From: Xanthomonas sp. DAR 80977
Lineage (GTDB): Bacteria > Pseudomonadota > Gammaproteobacteria > Xanthomonadales > Xanthomonadaceae
Direction: 5' to 3'
Length of the DNA: 64,000 nt
Assembly: GCF_041240605.1 (NCBI RefSeq)
Contig: NZ_CP162487.1
Coordinates: 496,001-560,000, forward strand
The notes beneath the pieces are model-generated. The model did not search any database. It was not told the DNA's origin and saw only the letters and a program-made list of their open reading frames with translations. Made by a program: the position numbers and the translations under genes. Below, piece by piece: positions 42,790 to 52,188 of this stretch (the first letter of the stretch is position 1; every line of letters starts with the position of its first letter).

Positions 42790-44679
42790 ATGAGCGACTG
42801 GTCCCTCGACCAAGCCCGCAAGACCTATTCGATCCCGCACTGGGCCGATGGGTATTTCGACGTGGATCCGGCCGGCCGGGTGGTGGTGCGGCCGCAGGGC
42901 GCCGACGGCGTGGCGATCGCGCTGCCGGAAGTGGTGGACGCGGCGCGCGCGGCCGGCGCCAAGCTGCCGATGCTGGTGCGCTTCCCGGACATCCTCGGCG
43001 AGCGCCTGGGCAAGCTGCAGGCCGCCTTCGCCCAGGCCCAGGCCGATTGGGACTACGCCGGCGGCTACACCGCGGTGTACCCGATCAAGGTCAACCAGCA
43101 CCGCGGCGTGGCCGGTACCCTGGCCAGCCACCAGGGCGAGGGCTTCGGCCTGGAAGCGGGCAGCAAGCCGGAACTGATGGCGGTGCTGGCGCTGTCGCGG
43201 CCGGGCGGGCTGATCGTGTGCAACGGCTACAAGGATCGCGAGTACATCCGCCTGGCGCTGATCGGGCGCAAGCTGGGGCTGCAGACCTTCATCGTCATCG
43301 AGAAGCCGTCGGAGCTGAAGCTGGTGCTGGAGGAGGCGCGCGCGCTGGACGTGAAGCCGGGCCTGGGCGTGCGCATGCGCCTGGCCTCGCTGGGCGCGGG
43401 CAAGTGGCAGAACAGCGGCGGCGACAAGGCCAAGTTCGGGCTGTCGCCGCGGCAGGTGCTGGACCTGTGGAAGACGCTGCGCGACACCGAGTACGCCGAG
43501 TCGCTGAACCTGCTGCATTTCCACATGGGCTCGCAGATCTCCAACGTGCGCGACATCGCCAACGGCATGCGCGAGGCCACGCGCTACTTCGTCGAGCTGT
43601 CCAAGCTGGGCGCGAAGATCAGCCACGTCGACGTCGGCGGCGGCCTGGGCATCGACTACGAAGGCACCCGTTCGCGCAGCTACTGCTCGATCAACTACGG
43701 CCTGCATTCCTACGCCAGCAACATCGTGCAGCCGCTGGCCAACGCCTGCGAGGAGCACGGCCTGGCGCCGCCGCGCATCGTCACCGAGTGCGGCCGCGCG
43801 ATGACCGCGCACCATGCGGTGCTGATCGCCAACGTCTCGGAAGTGGAGCAGGCGCCGGAAGGGCGCGTGCCCGACGCGCACGCCGACGAGCCGGCGGCGA
43901 TCCGCCACCTGCGCGAGATCCACGACGAACTGGACGTGCGTCCGGCGGTGGAACTGTTCCAGGAAGCGCAGCATTTCCATGCCGAAGGCCTGTCCAGCTA
44001 CGCGCTGGGCCAGATCGACCTGCCGCAGCGCGCGCGCATCGACGACCTGTTCTATGCGATCGCGCACGGCGTGCGCGCGCGCCTGAGCCACGAGGAGAAG
44101 AGCCACCGCCCGGTGCTGGACGAGCTCAACGAACGGCTGGTGGACAAGTACTTCGTCAACTTCAGCGTGTTCGAATCGATTCCCGACGTGTGGGCGATCG
44201 ACCAGGTGTTCCCGATCGTGCCGATCGAGCGCCTGAACGAGGCGCCGGCGCGGCGCGGCGTGATCTGCGACATGACCTGCGACTCCGACGGCATGGTCAA
44301 GACCTACGTCGAGAACGAGAGCCTGGACAGCTCGCTGCCGCTGCACGAACTGCGCACGGGCGAAAGCTACCGGATCGGCTTCTTCCTGGTCGGCGCCTAC
44401 CAGGAGATCCTCGGCGACATCCACAACCTGTTCGGCGACACCGACGCGATCGAGGTCAGCGCCGACGGCGACGGCTACCGCATCGCCCAGCAGCGCCGCG
44501 GCGACACCACCGACGTGATGCTGGACTACGTGGGCTATGCGCTGGCCGACCTGCGCGCGGCCTACGCCGAGCGCGTGGCCGCCGCGCAGCTGCCGGCCGA
44601 GCAGGCGCAGGCCCTGTCGGCGGCGCTGGAGGCGGGGCTGACCGGCTACACCTACCTGTCGGACGAACCGCTGGGCTGA
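42790..44679 (+). CDS. speA: biosynthetic arginine decarboxylase
   Basis: 629 residues, the normal SpeA length. PLP fold type III: the lysine is in YAGGYTAVYPIKVNQHR, the phosphate-binding motif is HVDVGGGLGIDYEGTRSR, and the active-site Cys is in VICDMTCDSDG. Makes agmatine for putrescine synthesis; an agmatinase or agmatine deiminase must lie elsewhere. Divergent from speE. Confidence 0.95.
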   Translation: MSDWSLDQARKTYSIPHWADGYFDVDPAGRVVVRPQGADGVAIALPEVVDAARAAGAKLPMLVRFPDILGERLGKLQAAFAQAQADWDYAGGYTAVYPIKVNQHRGVAGTLASHQGEGFGLEAGSKPELMAVLALSRPGGLIVCNGYKDREYIRLALIGRKLGLQTFIVIEKPSELKLVLEEARALDVKPGLGVRMRLASLGAGKWQNSGGDKAKFGLSPRQVLDLWKTLRDTEYAESLNLLHFHMGSQISNVRDIANGMREATRYFVELSKLGAKISHVDVGGGLGIDYEGTRSRSYCSINYGLHSYASNIVQPLANACEEHGLAPPRIVTECGRAMTAHHAVLIANVSEVEQAPEGRVPDAHADEPAAIRHLREIHDELDVRPAVELFQEAQHFHAEGLSSYALGQIDLPQRARIDDLFYAIAHGVRARLSHEEKSHRPVLDELNERLVDKYFVNFSVFESIPDVWAIDQVFPIVPIERLNEAPARRGVICDMTCDSDGMVKTYVENESLDSSLPLHELRTGESYRIGFFLVGAYQEILGDIHNLFGDTDAIEVSADGDGYRIAQQRRGDTTDVMLDYVGYALADLRAAYAERVAAAQLPAEQAQALSAALEAGLTGYTYLSDEPLG

Positions 44680-44918
44680 GCGCCGGCATGCGCTCCCTCG
44701 CCGATAGGCGAGGCGAGCGCGCTCCCCGGCTGCGTGTCGCGCCGCGTTGTCGAGCGCATGCGGGGAACGTATCGCGTGCGACCGCCGCTCCATCGCATGT
44801 CGCGCAGACGCCAAGCTCCTTGTCTTCTTCGCGGCGCCTCTCGCGTGCACCACCGAGGATGGACGCACGCTGGCACCGGCTCATAAGCTGAGCGCCTCCG
44901 CCATCACTTCTAGACGCG

Positions 44919-46037
44919 ATGCGCTACCCCGGACTGGATTTGCTGCGCGCCCTCGCGATCGTGTGGGTGATGCTGTTCCACTCGTTCGTGGTCGGCGGCC
45001 TGGGCCCGGACTGGGCCTGGCTGTCGCGCTACGGCTGGATGGGCGTGGACCTGTTCTTCGTGCTCAGCGGTTTCCTGATCGGCGGCCAGGTGCTGGCGCC
45101 GCTGGCGCGCGGCGCGCCGCTGCGCTACGGCGATTTCTACCTGCGCCGCGCGTTCCGCATCCTGCCGGCCTTCGCCGCGGTGCTGGCGCTGTACCTGGCC
45201 TGGCCCGGATTCCGCGAAGCGCCGGGCATCGCGCCGTGGTGGATGTTCGCCAGCTTCACCTTGAACCTGGGCATCGACTACGCCAACCAGCAGGCGTTCT
45301 CGCATGCCTGGTCGCTGTGCGTGGAGGAGCATTTCTACCTGGTGTTCCCGCTGCTGGCGGCGCTGTCGCTGCGGCGGCCGTCGGCGCCGCGCTTCGTCGC
45401 GCTGTGCCTTGCCGCGGTGCTGGCCGGCATCGCGCTGCGCACGGCGACCTGGCTGCACGACAGCGCGCTCGACCGCATCGGCGACGGGCTGCAGCGCAAC
45501 TGGTTCATCGAGGACATCTACTACCCGACCTGGAACCGGCTCGACGGGTTGCTGGCCGGCGTGGTGCTGGCCGTGCTCAAGGTGTTCCGGCCGCAGTATT
45601 GGCAGTGGCTGCAGCGCCGGGCCAACGCGGCGATGCTGGCCGGGTTGGCGGTGTGCGCGCTGGCGATGTGGCTGTTCCGCGAGCGCACCGGCCTGCTCGG
45701 CAATGCGATCGGCTGGCCGGTGTTGTCGCTGGGGCTGGCACTGCTGGTCTGCGCCGGCGCGTCGTTGCATGGCGTGCTGGGCCGGCGTGCCGTGCCGGGC
45801 GCCGGGTGGCTGGCGGCGGTCTCGTACAGCCTGTACCTGACCCACAAGGCCGTGTTCCATCTCACCCAGAGCTGGTTCGGCAGCGCGCTGGACGGGCGCG
45901 GGCCGCTCGCGTTCTGTGCCTATGCGGGCATGGCGCTGCTGGCCGCCGCGCTGCTGCACTACGCGGTGGAACGGCCGTTCCTGCACCTGCGCGAGCGCCT
46001 GCGGGGCAAGCCGACAGAGGTGCCGGTGGCGGCATAG
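44919..46037 (+). CDS. acyltransferase-3 family membrane protein
   Basis: 372 residues, OafA/YrhL type with about ten membrane helices. N-terminal YPGLDLLRALAIVWVMLFHS carries the conserved R and catalytic His region; GVDLFFVLSGFLIGG and FYLRRAFRILPAF are the other signatures. Such enzymes acylate sugars of surface or exported polysaccharides. No neighbour indicates the target. The 239 bases between speA and this gene show no feature. Confidence 0.88.
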   Translation: MRYPGLDLLRALAIVWVMLFHSFVVGGLGPDWAWLSRYGWMGVDLFFVLSGFLIGGQVLAPLARGAPLRYGDFYLRRAFRILPAFAAVLALYLAWPGFREAPGIAPWWMFASFTLNLGIDYANQQAFSHAWSLCVEEHFYLVFPLLAALSLRRPSAPRFVALCLAAVLAGIALRTATWLHDSALDRIGDGLQRNWFIEDIYYPTWNRLDGLLAGVVLAVLKVFRPQYWQWLQRRANAAMLAGLAVCALAMWLFRERTGLLGNAIGWPVLSLGLALLVCAGASLHGVLGRRAVPGAGWLAAVSYSLYLTHKAVFHLTQSWFGSALDGRGPLAFCAYAGMALLAAALLHYAVERPFLHLRERLRGKPTEVPVAA

Positions 46038-46114
46038 GTGGCCGCTGCCGGGGCGCGTCGTTCAGGCGAATGCGCGGCGCACGCCGGTCATGCGGCGTTC
46101 GCCACGCAGCGGCC

Positions 46115-47023
46115 TCACCCCGGATCGGCGTGCGCCATGCGCGCGTCGTGCAGGCGCTGCTGCAGGATCTCCGCCAGGCGCGCCACCGCCGGCGCTGGCG
46201 CTGCCTCGGCGCGATGCAGGTTCAAGCCCAACGCCGGCAGCGTCGGCAGGCCGCCGGCACCTGGGGGCAGCAGCGCAAGCGCTTGGGGAAGGCCGGCCGG
46301 CGTGCGCAAGGTCAGTCCCAGGCCGGCACGGACCGCGGCCCAGACGCCGCCGAGGCTCGCGCTGGTGAAGGCGATGCGCCACGGGATGCCGGCCCGGTCC
46401 AGCGCCGTGGTCGCCGCGGTGCGCAGCAGGCACGGCGCGTCCAGCATCACCAGCGGCAACGGCGTCTCGCCGTCCCAGTCGCTCGGGGCCGGCGGCGGGG
46501 CGTCCGCCGCCGCGATCCAGCGCATCGGCCAGGCGGCCTGCGGCTGGCGATGCGCCGTCGCCGTGCCCGCGTCCCAGATCAGCGCCAGGTCCAGCTGACC
46601 CATTTCGACCCGGGCCAGCAGTTCCTGATGGCGCGCGATGCGCGCTTCGATGCGCACCTTGGGATGGGCGCGGGCAAAGCGCCCCAGCACGTCGGGCAAC
46701 ATGTGTTCGCCGAAATCCTCCTGCAGCCCGAGCCGGACCCAGCCTTGCAGGGCGGGGCCGTGCAGCGCCGCGGCGGTCTCGTCGTTGAGGTCCAGCAGGC
46801 GCCGTGCATAGGCCAGCAACACCTCGCCGGCCTCGGTCAGCGCCAGCCCGCGGCCATTGCGGCGCAGCAGCGCCTGGCCGGCCTGGTCCTCCAGCTTCTT
46901 CAGCTGCGCGCTGATCGCGGACGTGGACCGTCCTTGCCGATCCGCCGCCTTGGCGAAGCTGCCCAGTTCGACGCCGGCGACGAAGCTGCGCAGCGCATCG
47001 AGGTCGAAGGTGACGCGGCGCAT
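46115..47023 (-). CDS. LysR-family transcriptional regulator
   Basis: 302 residues. N-terminal helix-turn-helix (DLDALRSFVAGVELGSFAKA, then RSTSAISAQLKKLEDQAGQA), followed by a periplasmic-binding-protein-like effector domain. Start at 47023 (MRRVTFDLDAL). Divergent from a CMD/tautomerase/DUF4865-type operon with 104 bases between, in which AAAATCGGGAAATTC/GATTTTCAGGATCATC-like AT-richer sequence should hold its operator; the usual LysR arrangement. Confidence 0.9.
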   Translation of the reverse strand: MRRVTFDLDALRSFVAGVELGSFAKAADRQGRSTSAISAQLKKLEDQAGQALLRRNGRGLALTEAGEVLLAYARRLLDLNDETAAALHGPALQGWVRLGLQEDFGEHMLPDVLGRFARAHPKVRIEARIARHQELLARVEMGQLDLALIWDAGTATAHRQPQAAWPMRWIAAADAPPPAPSDWDGETPLPLVMLDAPCLLRTAATTALDRAGIPWRIAFTSASLGGVWAAVRAGLGLTLRTPAGLPQALALLPPGAGGLPTLPALGLNLHRAEAAPAPAVARLAEILQQRLHDARMAHADPG

Positions 47024-47127
47024 GCAATGATCCTGTTTTATCGAAGATTGAATGCTGAATTTCCCGATTTTCAGGATCATCTTCGATCGCTAGCCTGTGC
47101 GCAGTCAATCCCGAGCGCGAGGCGCCC

Positions 47128-47460
47128 ATGTCCGATCTGCCCACGCCCAGCCAGGCCCTGTTCGGCGACATCGCGCCGAAATTCGCGCAACTGACCGACG
47201 AGGTGCTGTTCGCCGACCTGTGGCAGCGCCCCGCGCTGTCGCCGCGCGAGCGCAGCCTGGTCACCGTGGCGGCGCTGGTCGCGCTGTACCGGCCGCAGCA
47301 GTTGCCGTTCCACTTGTGCCGCGCGCTGGACAACGGCCTGCACCGCGACGAACTGGCCGAAGCGATCACCCATCTGGCGTTCTACGCCGGCTGGCCGTGC
47401 GCCGCCTCGGCGTTGCCGCTGCTGCGTGCCGCGACCGCGTCGGCGGCGCCGGCCGCCTGA
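47128..47460 (+). CDS. carboxymuconolactone-decarboxylase-family protein
   Basis: 110 residues, a short CMD domain: ALSPRERSLVTVAALVALYR, FHLCRALDNGLHRDELAEAI and HLAFYAGWPCAASALPLL. It is distinct from PcaC in length and sequence. With a divergent LysR, a tautomerase and a DUF4865-like gene it forms a compact operon seen in several proteobacteria, whose substrate is unknown. The single Cys in FHLCRA and WPC differ from the CxxC of AhpD-like peroxidases, so a redox role is unlikely. Confidence 0.82.
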   Translation: MSDLPTPSQALFGDIAPKFAQLTDEVLFADLWQRPALSPRERSLVTVAALVALYRPQQLPFHLCRALDNGLHRDELAEAITHLAFYAGWPCAASALPLLRAATASAAPAA

Positions 47461-47482
47461 TTCCCCAAGCAGGAGACTTCCC

Positions 47483-47881
47483 ATGCCCTACGCCCGCATC
47501 TCGCTGCATCGCGGCGCCACGCCCGACTATCTGCGCGCCCTGTCCGCCGGCGTCTACCAGGCCATGCACGAGGCCTTCGAGGTGCCCGCCGGCGATTGCT
47601 TCCAGATCATCCACCAGCACGATCCGGGAGAACTGGTGTTCGACCGCCACTACCTGGGCGGACCGCGCTCGGACGCCTTCGTGCTGATCGCCATCACCGC
47701 CGGGCGTCCGCGCAGCGAGGCCTGCAAGCGCGCGTTCTACCGGCGGCTGGTGGAACTGCTGGCGATCGCGCCGGGCATCGCGCCGGAAGACGTGATGGTG
47801 AACATCGTCACCACCGCGGCGCAGGACTGGTCCTTTGGCGGCGGCCGCGCCGGGATCGCGGCAACGGAGTCCGGCGCATGA
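47483..47881 (+). CDS. tautomerase-family protein
   Basis: 132 residues, MIF/4-oxalocrotonate-tautomerase superfamily of the longer (MSAD-like) type. The N-terminus MPYARISLHRG leaves Pro as residue 1 after Met removal, the catalytic base of this family; YLRALSAGVYQAMHEAFEVP and FVLIAITAGRPRSEACKRAF follow. AGGAGA lies 10 bases before the start. It overlaps the next gene by four bases. Confidence 0.87.
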   Translation: MPYARISLHRGATPDYLRALSAGVYQAMHEAFEVPAGDCFQIIHQHDPGELVFDRHYLGGPRSDAFVLIAITAGRPRSEACKRAFYRRLVELLAIAPGIAPEDVMVNIVTTAAQDWSFGGGRAGIAATESGA

Positions 47882-48447
47882 TCGCCATGCAGTACAGCAT
47901 CGTGCTGCCGGCCGACTACGACATGGCCATCATCCGGCGCCGCATCGCCGACAAGGGACCGTTGCTGGATGGCCTGCCGGGCCTGGTGTTCAAGGCCTAC
48001 CTCAGCGCCGACCGGCGCGATCCGTCGCTGTCCAGCCGCAGCAACCTGTATGCGCCGTTCTATCTGTGGCGCGATGCCGAGGCGATGCATGCCTTCCTCG
48101 CCGGCGCCGCGTTCGGCGCGCTGAGCGAGTCGTTCGGATGGCCTGCGGTGCAGCTGTGGACGGTATGCGAGGCGCGCCTGACCGCGGACCTGCGTGGCGC
48201 CCGCTACGCCCGGCGCGAGAGCGTCGCGCTATCCGACGCGGTTGCGCTCGAAGCGCTAGGCGAGCGCGAGGCCGAGCGTGCGCGCGGCGATCTTGCCGCA
48301 GGTGCGCTCGCCGCGGTGAGCGCCTATGAGCCGCATGGCTGGAATCTGCTGCGCCTGCGGCTCTGGCGCGATCCGCCGCCGCCGTCGTCCGACGCCGGCC
48401 AGGCCTACACCGTGGGCCATGTGTCCGCACCGGCGAGTGGCGGCTGA
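47878..48447 (+). CDS. DUF4865-type protein
   Basis: 189 residues. MQYSIVLPADYDMAIIRRRI, LPGLVFKAYLSADRRDP, NLYAPFYLWRDAEAMHAFL and SFGWPAVQLW match proteins annotated as DUF4865, which are typically encoded beside tautomerase and CMD-like genes under a LysR regulator. A ferredoxin-like (monooxygenase-type) fold is likely from the pattern, but activity is unknown. Starts on the ATGA of the tautomerase stop. Confidence 0.78.
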   Translation: MIAMQYSIVLPADYDMAIIRRRIADKGPLLDGLPGLVFKAYLSADRRDPSLSSRSNLYAPFYLWRDAEAMHAFLAGAAFGALSESFGWPAVQLWTVCEARLTADLRGARYARRESVALSDAVALEALGEREAERARGDLAAGALAAVSAYEPHGWNLLRLRLWRDPPPPSSDAGQAYTVGHVSAPASGG

Positions 48448-48483
48448 GGCACGGCGCCCCCTGCCTTGCCGTTTGCTTTTACC

Positions 48484-48519
48484 ATTCCCGATTCCCCCAC
48501 TCCCATTCCCGGCCTCCCA
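48484..48519 (+). repeat. CCCGATTCCC tract before ydfG
   Basis: Short units ATTCCCG, ATTCCCCC, ACTCCC, ATTCCCG followed by GCCTCCC, ending directly before the ydfG ATG and taking the place of a Shine-Dalgarno sequence. Confidence 0.7.
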
Positions 48520-49275
48520 ATGACCCAGACCGCCCTCATCACCGGCGCCACCTCCGGTTTCGGCGCCGCCGCCGTGCGCCGCTTCGTCGCTGCCGGCTGG
48601 CGCGTGATCGCCACCGGCCGCCGCGCCGAGCGCCTGCAGCCGCTGCTGGCCGAGTTCGGCGCCGAGCGCGTGCACGTGGCGGCATTCGACATCCGCGACG
48701 AAGCCGCACTCGATGCGCTGCTGGCCGAACTGCCGGACGCGTTCCGCGGCATCGACCTGCTGGTCAACAACGCCGGCCTGGCGCAGGGCACCGCGCCGGC
48801 GCAGGCGGCATCGCTGGACGATTGGCGCACCATGATCGACACCAACATCACCGCACTGGTGACCCTGACCCATCGCCTGCTGCCGACGCTGATCCAGCGC
48901 CGCGGCGCGATCATCAACATCAGTTCGGTGGCCGCGCTGTACCCGTATCCGGGCGGCAATGCCTACGGCGGCACCAAGGCCTTCGTCAGCCAGTTCTCGC
49001 TGGGCCTGCGCTCGGACCTGCACGGCACCGGCGTGCGCGTGACCGCGATCGAACCGGGCATGGCCGAGACCGAGTTCACCCTGGTGCGCACCCACGGCGA
49101 CCAGGGCGCGTCGGACAAGCTCTATCACGGCGCGCAGCCGATGACCGCCGAGGACATCGCCGAGCAGATCTTCTGGGTGGCCACGCTGCCGCCGCATCTG
49201 AACATCAACCGGCTGGAAATCATGCCGGTGACGCAGTCCTTCGCCGGCTTCCAGGTTGCTCGGGGCGGGGAGTAG
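48520..49275 (+). CDS. ydfG: NADP-dependent 3-hydroxy acid dehydrogenase / malonic semialdehyde reductase
   Basis: 251 residues, classical SDR: GATSGFG cofactor motif (8-14), NNAGLA, catalytic Ser in INISSVAALYPYPGGNAYGGTKA with the YxxxK pair intact, and the YdfG-type ending NINRLEIMPVTQSFAGFQV. Reduces malonic semialdehyde and oxidises serine and related 3-hydroxy acids. No Shine-Dalgarno is visible; the start is set by the conserved ALITGAT strand. Confidence 0.9.
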   Translation: MTQTALITGATSGFGAAAVRRFVAAGWRVIATGRRAERLQPLLAEFGAERVHVAAFDIRDEAALDALLAELPDAFRGIDLLVNNAGLAQGTAPAQAASLDDWRTMIDTNITALVTLTHRLLPTLIQRRGAIINISSVAALYPYPGGNAYGGTKAFVSQFSLGLRSDLHGTGVRVTAIEPGMAETEFTLVRTHGDQGASDKLYHGAQPMTAEDIAEQIFWVATLPPHLNINRLEIMPVTQSFAGFQVARGGE

Positions 49276-49292
49276 GGATTCGGGAGTCGGGA
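49262..49292 (-). repeat. GGGATTCGGGA tract after ydfG
   Basis: TAGGGATTCGGGAGTCGGGA overlapping the end of ydfG; inverse orientation of the CCCGAATCCC repeat. A second copy lies at 49452. Confidence 0.65.
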
Positions 49293-49451
49293 TTAGAAAA
49301 AAAGCGAAAGCGAAAGCGGGTGCCGAGGCGTTGCGCCTGCTGACGGTCGTCGCAGCCAGGCGGCCATCGGCTGCGCTCGCGACCGGCGAGGCAATTCAAC
49401 GAATGTCGTCAGCCAACCGGCCGCAAGGAATGCGGGAGACGTCGCGTCTCC

Positions 49452-49484
49452 CCATTCCCGAATCCCGAATGCCCAATCCCCGCC
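49452..49484 (+). repeat. CCCGAATCCC tract after the SPOR gene
   Basis: ATTCCCGAATCCCGAATGCC then CAATCCCCGCC, ending at the stop of the leftward SPOR gene. With the inverse copy at 49262 it brackets a gene-free stretch of about 160 bases. Confidence 0.65.
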
Positions 49485-50315
49485 TCACTGCGCCTTGATC
49501 GCGATCGCCGGCAGGCCGCTGCCGGTCAGCTTCTGCTTGGCCTCGGCCAGTTCGCTGGCGGTGCCGTACGGCCCCATGCGCACGCGGTAGACGGTCTTGC
49601 CGCTGATCTGCGCCGATTCCACGCGCGCCGACAGGCCCAGCATCGCCAGCTTGGCCTTGGTCGATTCGGCATCGCCGGAGGCGCCGAACGAACCGGCCTG
49701 CAGGATGTAGCGGGTGTTGTCCGGCGCCGCGGCGGCGGCCGCTGCGGGTGTCGCCGCCGCTGCGGCCGGCCTGGTCGCCGTGGCCACGGTGTTGGCCGGT
49801 GCGCTCGCGGTGGGGGTTTCCGGCAGCGGCGTCGGATTGGACGCTGCCGCCGTCGTTGCCGGCGCAGTGGAGGCCGTCGCGGTTGCGGTTGCGGTCGCCG
49901 GTGTGGCGGCCGCCTGCGGTGCGCGCGCCTGGCGGGCGGCCTCGGCGCGTGCGCTGGCGGCCAGTTCGGCGTCGGACATCTGCACTTCCTTGCCGGGCAG
50001 CAAGGTGTAGAAGTCGTACTGGGTCTGCGCGTCCTTCTTGGCGTCGGGCTTGCTGCTGCCGGCCGCCGCGGCCGCCGGCTTGGGCAGCTCCGGCGCGGCG
50101 TCCACATCGGCATCGGCCACCGGCGCCGGCTGCGCGTCGGGGTTGGCGCGCGGGCCGCCCACGCGCAGGAAGCCGTCGCCGTCCTTCTTGAACAGGCCGG
50201 GCGCTGCCAGGAACACCACTGCCGCGATCGCCACGCCGGCGATCAGCCACACCCATCCGGGCGTGCCGTTGCCGCTGTTGCGTCGCGCCTGCGTCTTACC
50301 GCGTCGTGCTGCCAT
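49485..50315 (-). CDS. SPOR-domain membrane protein
   Basis: 276 residues. Basic start (MAARRGKTQARRNSGNG), one membrane helix (WVWLIAGVAIAAVVFLAAPG), a long Ala/Pro/Thr-rich periplasmic linker and a C-terminal SPOR domain (ILQAGSFGASGDAESTKAKL...VYRVRMGPYGTASELAEAKQ), which binds glycan strands lacking stem peptides at the septum. Topology is that of FtsN, and FtsN-like genes often follow argS, as here (15-base gap). It may be the FtsN equivalent, but the essential FtsN E-domain was not identified. Confidence 0.87.
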   Translation of the reverse strand: MAARRGKTQARRNSGNGTPGWVWLIAGVAIAAVVFLAAPGLFKKDGDGFLRVGGPRANPDAQPAPVADADVDAAPELPKPAAAAAGSSKPDAKKDAQTQYDFYTLLPGKEVQMSDAELAASARAEAARQARAPQAAATPATATATATASTAPATTAAASNPTPLPETPTASAPANTVATATRPAAAAATPAAAAAAAPDNTRYILQAGSFGASGDAESTKAKLAMLGLSARVESAQISGKTVYRVRMGPYGTASELAEAKQKLTGSGLPAIAIKAQ

Positions 50316-50330
50316 CTACCGCTTCTCCAC

Positions 50331-52019
50331 TCACATTTTTTCCGGGGCGGACACGCCCAGGAGGTTCAGGCCGTTGGCCAGCACTTGCTGCGCCGCCACG
50401 GCCAAGGTCAGCTTGGCGTTGCGCTCGCTCGCATCGTCCACCAGCACCGGGGTGCCGTGGTACCAGGTGTGGAACGCGGTCGCCAGTTCGCGCAGGTATT
50501 GCGCGATCAGGTGCGGTTCCAGCACGTGTCCCGCATTCTCCACCACTTCCGGGTAGCGCGAGAGTTCCAGCATCAGTTCCAGCGAGGTCGCATCGTTCAG
50601 CCGGTTCAGCTGGCCCAGGCCGTCGGCCTGGTCGTAATCCAGTTTCTTCTCCTGCGCCTGGCGCAGCAGGCTGCACACCCGGGCGTGCGCGTACTGCACG
50701 TAGAACACCGGGTTGTCGTTGCTCTGCTGGCGCGCCAGGTCGATGTCGAAGGTCAACTGCGAATCGGGCTTGCGCGCGATCAGGAACCAGCGCGTGGCGT
50801 CGCGGCCGGCTTCCTCGATCAGGTCGCGCAGGGTCAGGTAGCTGCCGGCGCGCTTGGACAGCTTCACTTCCTCGCCGCCGCGCATCACCGTGACCATCTG
50901 GTGCAGCACGTACTCGGGCCAGCCCTTGGGGATGCCCAGGTCCATCGCCTGCAGGCCGGCGCGCACCCGCGCCAGCGAGCCGTGGTGGTCGGCGCCCAGC
51001 TCGGTGATCGCGCGCACGTAGCCGCGCTGCCACTTGCTCAGGTGATAGGCCACGTCCGGCACGAAGTAGGTGTAGCTGCCGTCGGACTTGCGCATCACGC
51101 GGTCCTTGTCGTCGCCGAAATCGGTCGATTTCAGCCACAGCGCGCCGCCTTCCTCGTAGGTGTGGCCGGAGGCGACCAGCTTCTGCACCGCCTCCTCGAC
51201 CTTGCCGTCGCGGTACAGCGAGCTTTCCAGGAAGTAGATGTCGAAGTCGACGCCGAACGCGGCCAGGTCGTGGTTCTGCTCGTTGCGCAGGTAGGCCACG
51301 GCGAAGCGGCGGATCGCCTCCAGGTCGTTCGGGTCCTTGGAGCCGGTGACCTGGTGGCCTTCCAGGTCCACCGCGGCGCCGGCCAGGTAGGCGTTGGCCA
51401 CGTCCTGGATGTAGTCGCCGCGGTAGCCTTCTTCCGGCCAGTCGGGGCTGTCGGGGGTCTTGCCCTGCGCGCGCGCCTGCACCGAGCGCGCCAGGTTCTC
51501 GATCTGCCCGCCGCCGTCGTTGTAGTAGAACTCGCGCTTGGCGTTCCAGCCGTTGGCCTCGAGCAGCCGCGCCAGGCAGTCGCCGATCGCCGCGGCGCGG
51601 CCGTGGCCCACGTGCAGCGGGCCGGTCGGATTGGCCGAGACGTACTCCACGCCCACGGTGCGGCCGTTGCCGACCAGGCTGCGGCCGTAGTCCTCGCCCT
51701 GCTTGAGCACCGCCAGCACTTCGCGCTGGTAGGCGCCGGGGCCGAGGTGGAAGTTGATGAAGCCGGGGCCGGCGATCTCGACCCGGGTCACGTCGTCGCT
51801 GGCCGGCAAGGCGGCGACCAGCTGCTGGGCCAGCGCGCGCGGATTGCCGCGCGCGGCCTTGGCCAGCAGCATCGCGGCATTGGTGGCGAAGTCGCCGTGC
51901 TCGCGGGTCTTGGGCCGCTCGACCACGAAGTCCGGCGGCAAGGTGTCGGCCGGCAAGGTGCCGTTGGCGCGCAAGGCTTCGATGCCTTGACCGATCAGGG
52001 CGCGGAGTTGGGATTTCAC
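50331..52019 (-). CDS. argS: arginyl-tRNA synthetase
   Basis: 562 residues, class I synthetase. HIGH-type motif in [19 protein letters not shown], and [13 protein letters not shown] in place of KMSKS, as usual for ArgS; N-terminal Add-1 domain ([20 protein letters not shown]) and C-terminal anticodon-binding DALR domain ending in NGLNLLGV. Charges tRNA-Arg, one species of which is encoded at 34771. Probably the first gene of the argS-SPOR transcript. Confidence 0.96.
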   Translation of the reverse strand: MKSQLRALIGQGIEALRANGTLPADTLPPDFVVERPKTREHGDFATNAAMLLAKAARGNPRALAQQLVAALPASDDVTRVEIAGPGFINFHLGPGAYQREVLAVLKQGEDYGRSLVGNGRTVGVEYVSANPTGPLHVGHGRAAAIGDCLARLLEANGWNAKREFYYNDGGGQIENLARSVQARAQGKTPDSPDWPEEGYRGDYIQDVANAYLAGAAVDLEGHQVTGSKDPNDLEAIRRFAVAYLRNEQNHDLAAFGVDFDIYFLESSLYRDGKVEEAVQKLVASGHTYEEGGALWLKSTDFGDDKDRVMRKSDGSYTYFVPDVAYHLSKWQRGYVRAITELGADHHGSLARVRAGLQAMDLGIPKGWPEYVLHQMVTVMRGGEEVKLSKRAGSYLTLRDLIEEAGRDATRWFLIARKPDSQLTFDIDLARQQSNDNPVFYVQYAHARVCSLLRQAQEKKLDYDQADGLGQLNRLNDATSLELMLELSRYPEVVENAGHVLEPHLIAQYLRELATAFHTWYHGTPVLVDDASERNAKLTLAVAAQQVLANGLNLLGVSAPEKM

Positions 52020-52117
52020 GTGATCTCTGCTTGAAGCGCGGAACCGGCGATTTTACCCGACCCGCCGCCTCCCGGCCCGCGCCGGGTTCAGCCCGACCTC
52101 AGCCCGTCTGGCGACGG

Positions 52118-52152
52118 CGGGATTTGGGATTGGGCATTCGGGATTCGCAGGG
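52118..52152 (-). repeat. GGGATTCGGGA tract near the radC end
   Basis: GGGATTTGGGATTGGGCATT then CGGGATTCG, another inverse copy of the CCCGAATCCC family, between argS and radC. The rest of 52020-52188 shows no gene. Confidence 0.65.
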
Positions 52153-52188
52153 ATGGCCGGAGTGCTTCCACGACGTCCGAAATCCGGC

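Noticed and set aside
44747..47194. 815-codon forward ORF spanning the acyltransferase and the LysR gene
   Set aside because: It crosses two well-supported genes in other frames and shows no domain of its own.
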